Assembly: GCA_023458315.1 (NCBI GenBank) | Contig: JAEXAH010000077.1 | Span: 1 to 35,451, forward strand | Origin: Pseudomonadota bacterium | GTDB lineage: Bacteria; Pseudomonadota; Alphaproteobacteria; Rhodospirillales; Magnetospirillaceae | DNA: 35,451 nucleotides | Direction of reading: 5' to 3' | Part shown: positions 1 to 8,423 of the stretch, piece after piece | Layout of the letters: every line of letters begins with the position of its first letter | How positions within the stretch are numbered: the stretch's first letter is position 1 | The notes under the pieces: generated by a model | The model's database searches: none | Told to the model about the DNA's origin: nothing | Seen by the model: only the letters and a program-made list of their open reading frames with translations | Made by a program: the position numbers and the translations under genes

Positions 1-3000
1 ACCGACGGCAGCGAGACGCTGTCCTCGGCGACGCTGGACAACGTTCCGGCGGGCGCCACCGTCAGTGTCGGCGGCCAGGTGCTGACCGCCAACGCCGACG
101 GCAGCTATACCGTGCCGCTGAACGGCGCGGGCGACGCCACCGTCACGGTCAGCGCCGACCATGCCCTCGACCTGTCGGGCGTCACCACCGCGGTGACGAC
201 GACCGAGGCCAATGGCGGCGCCACCGCCACCACCACCGTCACCGGCGAGGCCGTGGCGGCGGGCGACACCACCGGCACCGCGGGCAGCAATCCGGTGACG
301 ATCCAGGCCGCCGACCTGCTGGCCAATGACAGCGACGTGGACGGCGACAGCCTGACCATCACGGGCGTCGGCAACGCCAGCCACGGCACCGTGTCGCTGG
401 ACGCCAACGGCAACGTGGTGTTCACCCCCGAGGGCGGCTTCATCGGCACCGCCACCTTCCAGTACACCGTGTCCGACGGCCATGGCGGCACCGATACCGC
501 CACCGTCACGGTCAACGTGGAATCGGCCAACGAGGCCCCGGTGGTGACGCAGGTCAGCGGCGGCACCGCTGCCGAAAGCACCACCAGCGCCGCCACCACC
601 GTCACCGGCACCATCGCGGCGTCCGACGCCGACGGCGATGCCCTCAGCTACAGCGTGGTCGCCGATGGCGCCAGCCACAACGGCACGCTGAGCGTGGATT
701 CCAACGGCAACTTCACCTTCACCGCCAAGGATGCCAGCTGGGACGGCAGCGACAGCTTCACCGTGCGCGTCTCGGACGGCAACGGCGGCAGCGTGGACGT
801 GCCCGTCACCATCACCGTCACCCCCATGGCCGATACCCCGGTGGTGTCGGTGTCGGTGGGCGAGGTGCAGGAAACGGTGGTCAGCCTGACCAACCTGGGC
901 GGCTCGGCCGGGTATGACAACACCTACGGCTACTTCATCCTGGACGACAACGGCAACCCGACCAGCGGCAAGATCCTGTTCGACGACGCCAACGCCACCG
1001 TCAACCAGACCGCCACCATCTCGGGCGTCGATCCCAGCCGCATCGGCTATTTCATCATCCCCGATGGCGACGACAAGAATTGCGGCCTGAAGGCGGGCGA
1101 CAGCGTCACCTTCTCGAAGGACGGCAACGGCAATTGGCGGGTGGTGGATTCGGATGGCCATGCGCTCAGCGGCGAAGGCGCCAACGTGCTGTTCAGCACC
1201 AGCGCCCTGAACGCCGACGGACTGGCGCACATGGTGGACAATGCCTCTGGCGGCAACCAGAACTGGGAAGACATCTCGGGCGGCGGCGACCGCGACTTCA
1301 ACGACGTCAACATCCAGGCGACCACCAGCACGACCTCGTCGGCCGGTTCGGCCTATGATTTCGACGCCAGCGGCTCGGCGGCGTCGTCCACCGTCACCGC
1401 CAGTTCGTGGGGCGGCAAGACCTATGGCGGCGCCGGGAACGACACCCTGAACAGCAACGGCGGCATCGATACCCTGTATGGCGGGTCGGGCAACGACACC
1501 GTGCATGCCGCCAGCTATGACACCGCCTTCGGCGGTTCGGGCAACGACGTGATCGATGCCACCGGTTCGGGCGGCACCACCCTGGTGGGCAATGTCGGCA
1601 ACGACACCATCACCGGCGGCTCGGGCGGCGACGTCATCTATGGCGACGACTTCACCGAATCCCAGGCGGGCGACGGCGGTTACGCCTATGCCGCGCTGGG
1701 CATCACCGGCACCACCACCGACAGCGCCGAAACCCTGACCTACGTCATCGGCGGCCTGCCGTCCGGCGTCACCCTGGTGGACGGCGACGGCGATGCCCTG
1801 GCGGCCAATGCCGACGGCACCTACACCCTGACCGCCGACCAGTTGGCGGGGCTGGAACTGAAGGTTCCCACCGACGGCAGCGTCACCGCCATCGACCTGA
1901 CCGTGACCGCCATCTCGCACGAGGGCGTCACCACCGCCAGCGCCTCGACCTCGGCCCATATCGATTTGGGCGCGTTGTTGGGCGCCGGTGCCGATACCCT
2001 GTCGGGCGGCCAGGGCAGCGACACGCTGTATGGCGGCGGCGGCAACGACACCTTCGTCTACAGCGCCGACAAGGTGAACGGCTGGTTGGACGCCGATTAC
2101 CAGGACCAGGGCGGCCGTGCCCAGGACGGCACCGACAAGACGGTGGATTCCAACGGCTACAACGCCACCAACGACACCTATTTCGGTGGTTCGGGGCATG
2201 ACACCCTGGTGATGGGCAGCGGCGACGACGCCGTGCATATCTCCAACCTGAACAGTGTCGAGGTGATCAACGCCGGTGCGGGCAACGACATCGTTGACCT
2301 CAATTACTCGGACGGCACCACCTACGGCTCCGTCACCGTGGACGGCGGCTCGGGCGACGATTACATCTTCGCCAATGACGGCAACGACACCCTGTTGGGC
2401 GGCACCGGCAACGACTATCTCAGCGGTGACGCGGGCAACGACGTGCTGAACGGCGGCGCCGGGGCGGACAAGCTGTTCGGCGGCGCGGGCACCGACACCG
2501 CCGATTATTCCGACAGCAGCGCCGGGGTGAACGTCTATCTGGGCGCGGGCGACGGCCATGGTTATGGCGGTTCCGGCGGCACCGGCACCGGTGGCGACGC
2601 CCAGGGCGATACCTACAGCAGCATCGAGAACGTCAACGGTTCCGCCCATGACGATTATGTCTATGGCGCGGCCGGGGGCAGCGTGGTCAATCTGGGCGCG
2701 GGCAACGACACCTTCGACAACAGCGAGGCGTTGAACGTCGTCGGCAAGGACACCGTCGATGGCGGCGCGGGCAACGACCTGATCTATACCGGCAACGGCG
2801 ACGATCTGCTGAAGGGCGGTTCCGGCAACGACACGCTGTATGGCGAGGCGGGCAACGACACCCTGATCGGCGGCACCGGCAACGACACGCTGGTCGGCGG
2901 CGACGGGTCCGACACCTTCCTGTTCGATTTCGGCGACGGCCACGACACCGTGCATGGCGGCGCCAACTGGACCGACACTCTGGACATCAGCAGCCTGGGT

Positions 3001-3177
3001 GCGGGCGTCACCGTGGACATCAGCATCACCGGCGGCGACAGTTGGACCGTCACCACCGACAATGCCGAGCATCTGACCAATCTGGGGTCGGACAAGGACG
3101 GCACGGTGGTCATTCACCATGCCGACGGCAGCAGCGATCAGGTGGACTTCCACTCGCTGGAACAGATCAAGTGGTGA
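1..3177 (+). CDS. Large RTX / cadherin-like type I secreted protein, 5' end missing
   Basis: The reading frame is open from the first base, so only the C-terminal 1058 residues are visible. Numbering from the first visible codon: a bacterial Ig/T1SS-143-like segment (1-75), two cadherin-like/VCBS-type modules (about 102-177 and 199-277, each ending in a VSDGxGG motif), a DUF4114-like domain (about 300-440, with the typical WEDxxGGGDRDFND signature), an RTX block, another T1SS-143-like module (about 560-653), then long RTX repeats and a C-terminal tail (960-1058) like type I secretion targeting regions. Proteins of this build are exported by ABC-MFP-TolC systems and fold on binding Ca2+ outside the cell; adhesion or biofilm roles are typical. 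No T1SS genes lie in the window. Substrate and partner are unknown. A hairpin terminator follows the stop codon. Confidence 0.9.
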   Translation, partial: TDGSETLSSATLDNVPAGATVSVGGQVLTANADGSYTVPLNGAGDATVTVSADHALDLSGVTTAVTTTEANGGATATTTVTGEAVAAGDTTGTAGSNPVTIQAADLLANDSDVDGDSLTITGVGNASHGTVSLDANGNVVFTPEGGFIGTATFQYTVSDGHGGTDTATVTVNVESANEAPVVTQVSGGTAAESTTSAATTVTGTIAASDADGDALSYSVVADGASHNGTLSVDSNGNFTFTAKDASWDGSDSFTVRVSDGNGGSVDVPVTITVTPMADTPVVSVSVGEVQETVVSLTNLGGSAGYDNTYGYFILDDNGNPTSGKILFDDANATVNQTATISGVDPSRIGYFIIPDGDDKNCGLKAGDSVTFSKDGNGNWRVVDSDGHALSGEGANVLFSTSALNADGLAHMVDNASGGNQNWEDISGGGDRDFNDVNIQATTSTTSSAGSAYDFDASGSAASSTVTASSWGGKTYGGAGNDTLNSNGGIDTLYGGSGNDTVHAASYDTAFGGSGNDVIDATGSGGTTLVGNVGNDTITGGSGGDVIYGDDFTESQAGDGGYAYAALGITGTTTDSAETLTYVIGGLPSGVTLVDGDGDALAANADGTYTLTADQLAGLELKVPTDGSVTAIDLTVTAISHEGVTTASASTSAHIDLGALLGAGADTLSGGQGSDTLYGGGGNDTFVYSADKVNGWLDADYQDQGGRAQDGTDKTVDSNGYNATNDTYFGGSGHDTLVMGSGDDAVHISNLNSVEVINAGAGNDIVDLNYSDGTTYGSVTVDGGSGDDYIFANDGNDTLLGGTGNDYLSGDAGNDVLNGGAGADKLFGGAGTDTADYSDSSAGVNVYLGAGDGHGYGGSGGTGTGGDAQGDTYSSIENVNGSAHDDYVYGAAGGSVVNLGAGNDTFDNSEALNVVGKDTVDGGAGNDLIYTGNGDDLLKGGSGNDTLYGEAGNDTLIGGTGNDTLVGGDGSDTFLFDFGDGHDTVHGGANWTDTLDISSLGAGVTVDISITGGDSWTVTTDNAEHLTNLGSDKDGTVVIHHADGSSDQVDFHSLEQIKW
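1426..2928 (+). repeat. RTX calcium-binding nonapeptide repeats (coding)
   Basis: Repeats of the form GGxGxDxLx occur in two main blocks, about 1426-1650 and 1980-2928, more than a dozen units in all (GGSGNDTLY, GGTGNDTLV and similar). The T1SS-143-like module near 1680-1960 and less regular sequence separate them. Each half-site normally binds Ca2+ in a parallel beta-roll. The DNA repeat 'ggcaacgacac' recurs many times, so this stretch could recombine or misassemble. Confidence 0.88.
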
Positions 3178-3199
3178 TCGGTTTCCGCATATGACGCGA

Positions 3200-3235
3200 C
3201 GGCCCGCCCCGCCAGGGGCGGGCCGTTCGCTTTCG
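3200..3235 (+). terminator. Rho-independent terminator after the RTX gene
   Basis: A perfect GC-rich stem of 10 bp (3201-3210 pairs with 3215-3224, one more pair outside) with loop gcca is followed by a T-containing tail (ttcgctttcg). It lies 23 nt after the RTX stop codon and separates that gene from the kinase-like gene. Confidence 0.8.
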
Positions 3236-3311
3236 TACATGTGCCGCGACGCTGATGTCCGAATTTGCTAGACTGCGTGGGCAGGTGGACGCGACGCGGG
3301 GAAGGGGTTTC

Positions 3312-4199
3312 ATGGAGCGGGTCGGCAAGTACGTCATCCACAAGGCGGCGATCACCACGGGTTACGCCAAGGTGCTGTTCTGCCACGATCCCGACTTGCA
3401 GGTGCCGGTGGCGGTCAAGCTGTTCACCGTGGCCCCCGGCCAAAGCGGGCCGCTGAGCCCGGCGCAATGGCTGGCCCGGTTCCAGGTCGAGGCCCGCGCC
3501 CTGGCCGCTTTCGACCATCCCCACATCGTCGCGGTCAAGACCATGGAGGTGGTGGACGGCCACCCGTTCTTCGTCATGCCCTATCAGGCGGCGCACCTGC
3601 CCTATGAAATCGGCAAGGATGTGGTGGTCGCGGGCGGGGCGGAACTGGACCAGCCACGCCGCGTCGCCCTGCCGCGCGCCCTGACGCTGTTGCGGCAACT
3701 GGCCTCGGCCCTGGGGGCGGTGCATCGGCGCGGCATGGTGCATCGGGCGGTGATGCCGTCCAACATCCTGTTGACCGCGCGCGAGAACGGCCAGGTCAAG
3801 CTGGCCGATTTCAGCATGGTCAAATTGCCCGAACGCAATCCGCCGCTGCCCGATCACTGGCTGGGCCGCACCGAATACGTGGCGCCCGAGCAGCGCGAGA
3901 ACGCCACCGCCGTCGGACCGGAAGCCGACGTCTATTCCCTGGGCGTGCTGGCCTATCGCTTGTTGACCGGCGCGTTGCCCGACCTGTCCAGTGGCGCCGT
4001 GCAATTGCCGCCGCCGGCGCCCGAGGCGCTGGCCGCCCTGGTGGCCCAGGCCACCGACCCCGACCCCCGTCGCCGCCCGGCCCATGCCGGGGCGTTCCTG
4101 CAAGCCCTGGGCGCCATCCAGGCCGAGGCCCCGGCGCGGCCGCAGGTGCAGGTGGTCAACGTGCGCCGCCCGCAAATTCGCGGCGCCAAGGCGGGCTGA
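3312..4199 (+). CDS. Serine/threonine protein kinase-like protein, predicted pseudokinase
   Basis: A single kinase fold of 295 residues with no membrane segment or extra domain. Seen in the sequence: the ATP-anchoring Lys in VAVK (K36), a matching alpha-C Glu (E60), the N of the catalytic loop (N151), an activation-segment Asp in DFS (D166, DFG in normal kinases) and the APE motif (E193). The glycine-rich loop is unrecognisable (KAAITTGYAK), and the HRD catalytic motif reads HRA (A146), with the following Lys replaced by Met. Loss of the catalytic base suggests no normal phosphotransfer, though nucleotide binding may remain. I chose the ATG at 3312 because GGGGAAGGGG sits just upstream and the kinase fold begins there; an ATG at 3255 would add 19 residues. 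Its target is unknown; an SDR gene follows after 51 nt. Confidence 0.85.
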   Translation: MERVGKYVIHKAAITTGYAKVLFCHDPDLQVPVAVKLFTVAPGQSGPLSPAQWLARFQVEARALAAFDHPHIVAVKTMEVVDGHPFFVMPYQAAHLPYEIGKDVVVAGGAELDQPRRVALPRALTLLRQLASALGAVHRRGMVHRAVMPSNILLTARENGQVKLADFSMVKLPERNPPLPDHWLGRTEYVAPEQRENATAVGPEADVYSLGVLAYRLLTGALPDLSSGAVQLPPPAPEALAALVAQATDPDPRRRPAHAGAFLQALGAIQAEAPARPQVQVVNVRRPQIRGAKAG

Positions 4200-4250
4200 G
4201 CGGCAGTCGGCGGTCTTGCGTCGGGCGGGCGGCTCGGCCATGCTGCGGGC

Positions 4251-5027
4251 ATGTCCGACTTTCTTTCCCCCCATCTGCCCCGTGTCGCCCTGGTCACTGG
4301 CGCCGGCCGTCGCATCGGCCGGGCCATCGCGCTGGACCTGGCGCAAGCGGGCTTCGACGTCGCCCTTCACTGCTCGGCCTCGACCGCCGAGGCCGAGGCG
4401 GTGGCCGGGCTGATCCGCGACCAGGGCCGCCGCGCCGTGGTGCTGGCCGCCGATCTGGCGCAAGAGGCGGAAACCGTGCCGCTGGTGGAACGGGCGGAAC
4501 AGGCGTTGGGGCCGGTGGGGGTGCTGGTCAACAATGCCTCGACCTTCGAGCGGGACGAGGCGCTGACCGCCACCCGCGCGGGCTGGGACTTCCACATGGA
4601 GGTCAATTTGCGCGCCCCCTTCGTGCTGATCCAGGAACTGGCGCGGCGGCTGCCTGCCTCGGCCCAGGGCGTGGTGGTCAACCTGCTGGATCAGCGGGTG
4701 TGGAACCTGACGCCGCATTTCACCACCTATACCTTGTCCAAGGCCGGGCTGTGGACCCTGACCCAGACCCTGGCGCTGGCGCTGGCGCCGCGCGTGCGGG
4801 TGGTCGGCGTGGGGCCGGGGCCTGCCCTGCCCAGCGCGCGGCAGACCCATGCGCAATTCGCTGCCCAATGCGCGGGCACGCCGTTGCGGGTCGGCACCGA
4901 TCCCCAGGAAATCTGCCGGGCTGTGCGCTTCGCCCTGGGGGCACAGTCGTTCACCGGCCAGATGATCGCCCTGGACGGTGGCCAGCACCTGCAATGGGCG
5001 CCGGGCGGCACCGCCCCCGAGGAATAG
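4251..5027 (+). CDS. SDR-family oxidoreductase, pteridine reductase / FolM-like
   Basis: A 258-residue classical short-chain dehydrogenase. Visible motifs: the cofactor loop TGAGRRIG (16-23), NNAS, and the catalytic Y160xxxK164. In place of the usual catalytic Ser region it has DQR (147-149), and it later carries GPGP. These two features are typical of pteridine reductases and the FolM-like dihydrofolate/dihydromonapterin reductases. The arginines in TGAGRRIG favour NADPH. The likely role is cytosolic reduction of a pterin, possibly for tetrahydromonapterin or folate supply. No other folate gene is adjacent; the molybdopterin genes downstream also use a pterin, but a link is only conjecture. 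The ribosome binding site is weak. Confidence 0.85.
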   Translation: MSDFLSPHLPRVALVTGAGRRIGRAIALDLAQAGFDVALHCSASTAEAEAVAGLIRDQGRRAVVLAADLAQEAETVPLVERAEQALGPVGVLVNNASTFERDEALTATRAGWDFHMEVNLRAPFVLIQELARRLPASAQGVVVNLLDQRVWNLTPHFTTYTLSKAGLWTLTQTLALALAPRVRVVGVGPGPALPSARQTHAQFAAQCAGTPLRVGTDPQEICRAVRFALGAQSFTGQMIALDGGQHLQWAPGGTAPEE

Positions 5028-5195
5028 GGCGCGATGTTGCCATGTTCGTTGTGCCGTGCGGCATAGCGCCTTGGGAAGACACGGAATCCGGGTTTCCCTG
5101 CCCAAGTTTTACACAGGGTTCAAAATGGGGCGGCTAGCCCAGGTGGGATGGGGTTGTCTAGAGGAAAAACGTTGTTTTTTACCGTCCATTTACGC

Positions 5196-5224
5196 TTGAC
5201 GAACGCTAGTGCGTTGAAAAATAA
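5196..5224 (+). promoter_or_regulatory. Candidate sigma70-type promoter with embedded palindrome
   Basis: TTGACG (5196-5201) is followed, after 17 nt, by AAATAA (5219-5224), which is a weak -10. The spacer contains the inverted repeat AACGC-tagt-GCGTT (5202-5215), placed where a repressor would block RNA polymerase. It points toward uvrC, whose start is about 190 nt downstream. It is prediction only. Confidence 0.35.
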
Positions 5225-5317
5225 CGATTTCACTTTTTTGCCCCTTTTTTGAGCAAAGCGGTCAAACCCCAGGAGTCCCTAGGGGTCGGGCAAATGCCCC
5301 CCAATTTGCCAACAGAC

Positions 5318-5340
5318 TTATCCACAGGAATCGTGGATAT
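5318..5340. promoter_or_regulatory. Perfect DnaA box and inverted second box
   Basis: TTATCCACA at 5318-5326 matches the consensus DnaA box exactly. The inverted copy GTGGATAT (5333-5340) gives a perfect 7-bp inverted repeat (TATCCAC/GTGGATA) with a 7-nt spacer. It could mark DnaA control of uvrC or a secondary DnaA-binding locus. The gene context (no hemE, dnaA or parAB nearby) argues against the main replication origin. Confidence 0.5.
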
Positions 5341-5418
5341 TCCCCTGCGCCCCGCTCTCCGCCTGGGGTTCAGGGCCGATATAACTTTCGCAGTACGGAA
5401 CTTTGCCTAAGTCAGACC

Positions 5419-7323
5419 ATGCCTGAAACGCCCGACGCCCCTTTCGACGACCAGGACAAAAGCGCACAGCCGGGGCCGCTGGCCACCGGTGTCGCGGTGA
5501 TCGCCCGCCATCTGGAAACCATGCCCGCCAGCCCCGGCGTGTACCGGATGATCAATGCCAAGGGCGACCCGCTGTATGTGGGCAAGGCCAAGAATTTGAA
5601 GAAGCGGGTGGTGGCCTATACCCACCCCGAGCGGCAGACCCTGCGCATCCAGCGCATGATCGCCGAAACCGCGACCATGGAGGTGATCACCACCCACACC
5701 GAGGTCGAGGCGCTGCTGCTGGAAAGCAACCTGATCAAGAAGCTGGGGCCGCGCTACAACATCCTGCTGAAGGATGACAAGACCTTCCCCTATATCCTGA
5801 TCACCGGCGATCATGATTGGGCGCAGATCGTCAAGCATCGCGGCGCCCGCAACCGGGTGGGGGAATATTTCGGGCCGTTCGCCTCGGTCGGCGCGGTCAA
5901 CCACACCCTGGCGGCGTTGCAGCGGGCGTTCCTGCTGCGCTCGTGCACCGATTCGGTGTTTTCCAGCCGCACCCGGCCGTGCCTGCTGTTCCAGATCAAG
6001 CGGTGTTCGGCGCCGTGCGTGGATCGCATCTCGCCGCCGGAATACCGGGCGCTGGTGGAACAGGCCCGCGCCTTCCTGTCGGGCAAAAGCCAGGAATTGC
6101 AGCGGGAATGGCGCGACCGCATGCAGGCGGCGGCCGAGGAGATGGATTACGAGGCGGCGGCGATCTACCGCGACCGCATCCGCGCCATCGCCAAGATCCA
6201 GGCCCACCAGGACATCAACGCCGCCGAGGTGGCCGAGGCCGACGTGGTGGCGCTGTATCAGGCGGGCGGCCAGACCTGCATCCAGGTGTTCTTCTTCCGC
6301 TCGGGCTGCAATTACGGCAACCGTTCGTATTTTCCGCAGCACGCGGAAAACGCCGAAACGCCCGAGATCATGGCCGCTTTCCTGGGCCAGTTCTATGCGG
6401 ACAAGCCGCCGCCGCGCGAGATCGTGCTCAGCCAGGACCCGGCCGAGCCGGACATCGCCGCCCGTGCCTTGTCGGAAAAGGCCGGGCACAAGGTGATCCT
6501 GACCGTGCCCAAGCGCGGCGAGCGCAAGCGGCTGGTGGAGCACGCCTACGACAACGCCCGCGAGGCGCTGGGGCGGCGCATGGCGGAAAGCGGCGCCCAG
6601 TCCAAGCTGTTGCAGGGGGTGGCCGACATCTTCGGCCTGGATGCGCCGCCCGCCCGCATCGAGGTCTACGACAACAGCCACATCCAGGGCACCAACGCGG
6701 TCGGCGGCATGATCGTCGCCGGACCCGAGGGCTTCCTGAAATCGGCCTATCGCAAGTTCAATATCCGCTCGACCGACCTGACCCCGGGCGACGATTACGG
6801 CATGATGCGCGAGGTGTTGACCCGGCGCTTCCAGCGGGCGCTGAAGGAAGACCCCGACCGCGACCGGGGGCAATGGCCCGATCTGGTGCTGATCGACGGC
6901 GGCGAGGGCCAGTTGAACGCCACGCTGGAGGTGTTCGCCGAATTGGGCATCGAGGATGTGGCCCTGGTGTCCATCGCCAAGGGGCCGGACCGCAATGCCG
7001 GGCGCGAGCGTTTCTTCATGCCCGGCCGCGCGCCGTTCGGGCTGGAGCCGCGCCACCCGGTGCTCTATTACCTGCAACGGCTGCGCGACGAGGCCCACCG
7101 CTTCGCCATCGGCACCCATCGGGCGCGCCGGGCCAAGGGCATGGGGCAAAGCAGCCTGGACGACATTCCCGGCATCGGCGCCCGCCGCAAGAAGGCGCTG
7201 CTGCTGCATTTCGGCTCGGCGCGCGAGGTGGCGGGGGCCGGTCTGGCCGATCTGGAGACGGTCGAGGGCATCTCGGGCGCCATGGCCAAAAAAATCTATG
7301 ACCATTTCCATCCCCAAGGCTAA
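5419..7323 (+). CDS. uvrC: UvrABC excinuclease subunit C
   Basis: UvrC makes both incisions around DNA lesions in nucleotide excision repair after UvrA and UvrB have located the damage. The 634-residue product has the full domain set: an N-terminal GIY-YIG nuclease (PGVYRM...LYVGKAKNLKKR), a Cys-containing central segment, the UVR motif that contacts UvrB (EMDYEAAAIYRDRI), the RNase H-like nuclease domain (EVYDNSHIQGTNAVGGM, then LVLIDGGEGQ), and a C-terminal helix-hairpin-helix pair (DDIPGIGARRKKALL, TVEGISGAMAKKI). Length and motifs are normal. No clear Shine-Dalgarno precedes this ATG. The pgsA gene follows after 36 nt, a pairing common in alphaproteobacteria. Confidence 0.97.
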   Translation: MPETPDAPFDDQDKSAQPGPLATGVAVIARHLETMPASPGVYRMINAKGDPLYVGKAKNLKKRVVAYTHPERQTLRIQRMIAETATMEVITTHTEVEALLLESNLIKKLGPRYNILLKDDKTFPYILITGDHDWAQIVKHRGARNRVGEYFGPFASVGAVNHTLAALQRAFLLRSCTDSVFSSRTRPCLLFQIKRCSAPCVDRISPPEYRALVEQARAFLSGKSQELQREWRDRMQAAAEEMDYEAAAIYRDRIRAIAKIQAHQDINAAEVAEADVVALYQAGGQTCIQVFFFRSGCNYGNRSYFPQHAENAETPEIMAAFLGQFYADKPPPREIVLSQDPAEPDIAARALSEKAGHKVILTVPKRGERKRLVEHAYDNAREALGRRMAESGAQSKLLQGVADIFGLDAPPARIEVYDNSHIQGTNAVGGMIVAGPEGFLKSAYRKFNIRSTDLTPGDDYGMMREVLTRRFQRALKEDPDRDRGQWPDLVLIDGGEGQLNATLEVFAELGIEDVALVSIAKGPDRNAGRERFFMPGRAPFGLEPRHPVLYYLQRLRDEAHRFAIGTHRARRAKGMGQSSLDDIPGIGARRKKALLLHFGSAREVAGAGLADLETVEGISGAMAKKIYDHFHPQG

Positions 7324-7359
7324 TATCGCCCGGCTCAAGCCCAAGGCCCGCCAAGACCC

Positions 7360-7932
7360 ATGACCAGCCTGCCCAACCTGCTGACCCTGTCGCGCATCGT
7401 CGTGATCCCGCTGGTCGTCGCCACCTTCTACATGGACGGCGCCGCCGCCCGCTGGGTGGCCTGCGGCCTGTTCGTGGCGGCGGCCGTCACCGACTGGTTC
7501 GACGGCTATCTGGCGCGTTCGTTCAATCAGGTGTCGGCGCTGGGCCGGTTCCTCGACCCCATCGCCGACAAGCTGCTGGTCGGCGCCGTGCTGATGATGC
7601 TGGCGGCGTTCGACCGCGTCTCGCCCGCCAGCGTGCTGCCGGCCGTGGTCATCCTGCTGCGCGAGATCCTGGTGTCGGGCCTGCGCGAGTTCCTGGCGGA
7701 AATCCGCATCAGCATGCCGGTCAGCCGTCTGGCCAAGTGGAAGACCGCCATCCAGATGGTGGCGTTGCCGCTGCTGCTGGTGGGCGATTATGGCCCGGCC
7801 GGGCTGCACGTCCGCGAAGTGGGCGAGGTCTGCCTGTGGGCGGCGGCGGCGCTGACCATGATCACCGGCTGGGATTACCTGCGGTCCGGCCTCAAGCACA
7901 TGGTGGCCGACACGCCCCAGGCGCCGCGATGA
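7360..7932 (+). CDS. pgsA: CDP-diacylglycerol-glycerol-3-phosphate 3-phosphatidyltransferase
   Basis: PgsA is an inner-membrane enzyme that makes phosphatidylglycerol phosphate from CDP-diacylglycerol and glycerol 3-phosphate, the committed step to phosphatidylglycerol and cardiolipin. The 190-residue product shows the complete CDP-alcohol phosphotransferase signature D45xxDG..AR..G62xxxD66xxxD70, which binds the metal ions, and several hydrophobic membrane segments. Its stop overlaps the start of mobB by 4 nt (ATGA), so it leads the molybdenum cofactor genes as one transcription unit. Confidence 0.95.
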   Translation: MTSLPNLLTLSRIVVIPLVVATFYMDGAAARWVACGLFVAAAVTDWFDGYLARSFNQVSALGRFLDPIADKLLVGAVLMMLAAFDRVSPASVLPAVVILLREILVSGLREFLAEIRISMPVSRLAKWKTAIQMVALPLLLVGDYGPAGLHVREVGEVCLWAAAALTMITGWDYLRSGLKHMVADTPQAPR

Positions 7933-8423
7933 GGCTGTTCGGCTTTGCCGGGCATTCCGGCAGCGGCAAGACCACCCTGCTGATCAAGCTGATTCCCATT
8001 CTGGCCGCGCGCGGCCTGCGCGTGTCCACCATCAAGCAGGCCCATGCCGGGTTCGACATCGACAAGCCCGGCAAGGATTCCTATGAACACCGCGCCGCCG
8101 GAGCGCGCGAGGTGCTGGTGGCGTCGGGCAAGCGCTGGGCGTTGACCCACGAATACCGGGACGAGCCGGAATTCACCATGGAGCAATTGCTGGCCCGTCT
8201 GGACCCGGTGGATCTGGTGCTGGTGGAAGGGTTCCGCAACTGGTCCCATCCCCGGGTCGAGGTGTGGCGGCCGGAACTGGGCAAGGCGCCGCTGTTTCCC
8301 GACGATCCCCTGATGCTGGCGGTGGCCTCCACCGGGCCGGTGCCCGGCCTCGACCGGCCGCTGCTGGCGCTGGACGACGTGGCCGCCATCGCCGATTTCG
8401 TACTGGCGGAGCTGCGGCCATGA
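7929..8423 (+). CDS. mobB: Molybdopterin-guanine dinucleotide biosynthesis protein B
   Basis: MobB is a P-loop GTPase that assists MobA in joining GMP to the molybdenum cofactor. The 164-residue product begins MRLFGFAG and has the Walker A motif GHSGSGKTT (8-16), the family segments STIKQAHAGFDID and GKDSYEHRAAGA, and LVLVEGFRNW. The start chosen is the ATG at 7929, overlapping the pgsA stop; the frame is open further upstream, but that would run into pgsA. Its own stop overlaps the moeA start by 4 nt. No mobA is visible in the window. Confidence 0.93.
   Translation: MRLFGFAGHSGSGKTTLLIKLIPILAARGLRVSTIKQAHAGFDIDKPGKDSYEHRAAGAREVLVASGKRWALTHEYRDEPEFTMEQLLARLDPVDLVLVEGFRNWSHPRVEVWRPELGKAPLFPDDPLMLAVASTGPVPGLDRPLLALDDVAAIADFVLAELRP

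Larger units (their letters stand above)
5028..5418. other. 391-bp AT-richer intergenic region upstream of uvrC
   Basis: This gap is clearly less GC-rich than its surroundings, with runs of T and A between 5165 and 5255. It contains a promoter-like sequence with a palindrome (5196-5224), a small GGGCA/TGCCC hairpin (5288-5299), one perfect DnaA box and one inverted near-match (5318-5340). I see no convincing open reading frame in it. Confidence 0.6.

Noticed and set aside
3138..5105. A 655-codon open frame on the minus strand across the kinase-like and SDR genes
   Set aside because: It is antisense to two genes with clear family motifs, and its translation is Arg/Gln/His/Gly-rich without recognisable domains, as expected from GC-rich codon bias.
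4700..5137. Plus-strand open frame overlapping the end of the SDR gene and running into the gap
   Set aside because: Out of frame with the SDR gene, rich in Ala/Gly/Arg, with no ribosome binding site.
5407..7899. An 830-codon minus-strand open frame opposite uvrC and pgsA
   Set aside because: Shadow of two well-supported genes; its composition is low-complexity and no motif is visible.
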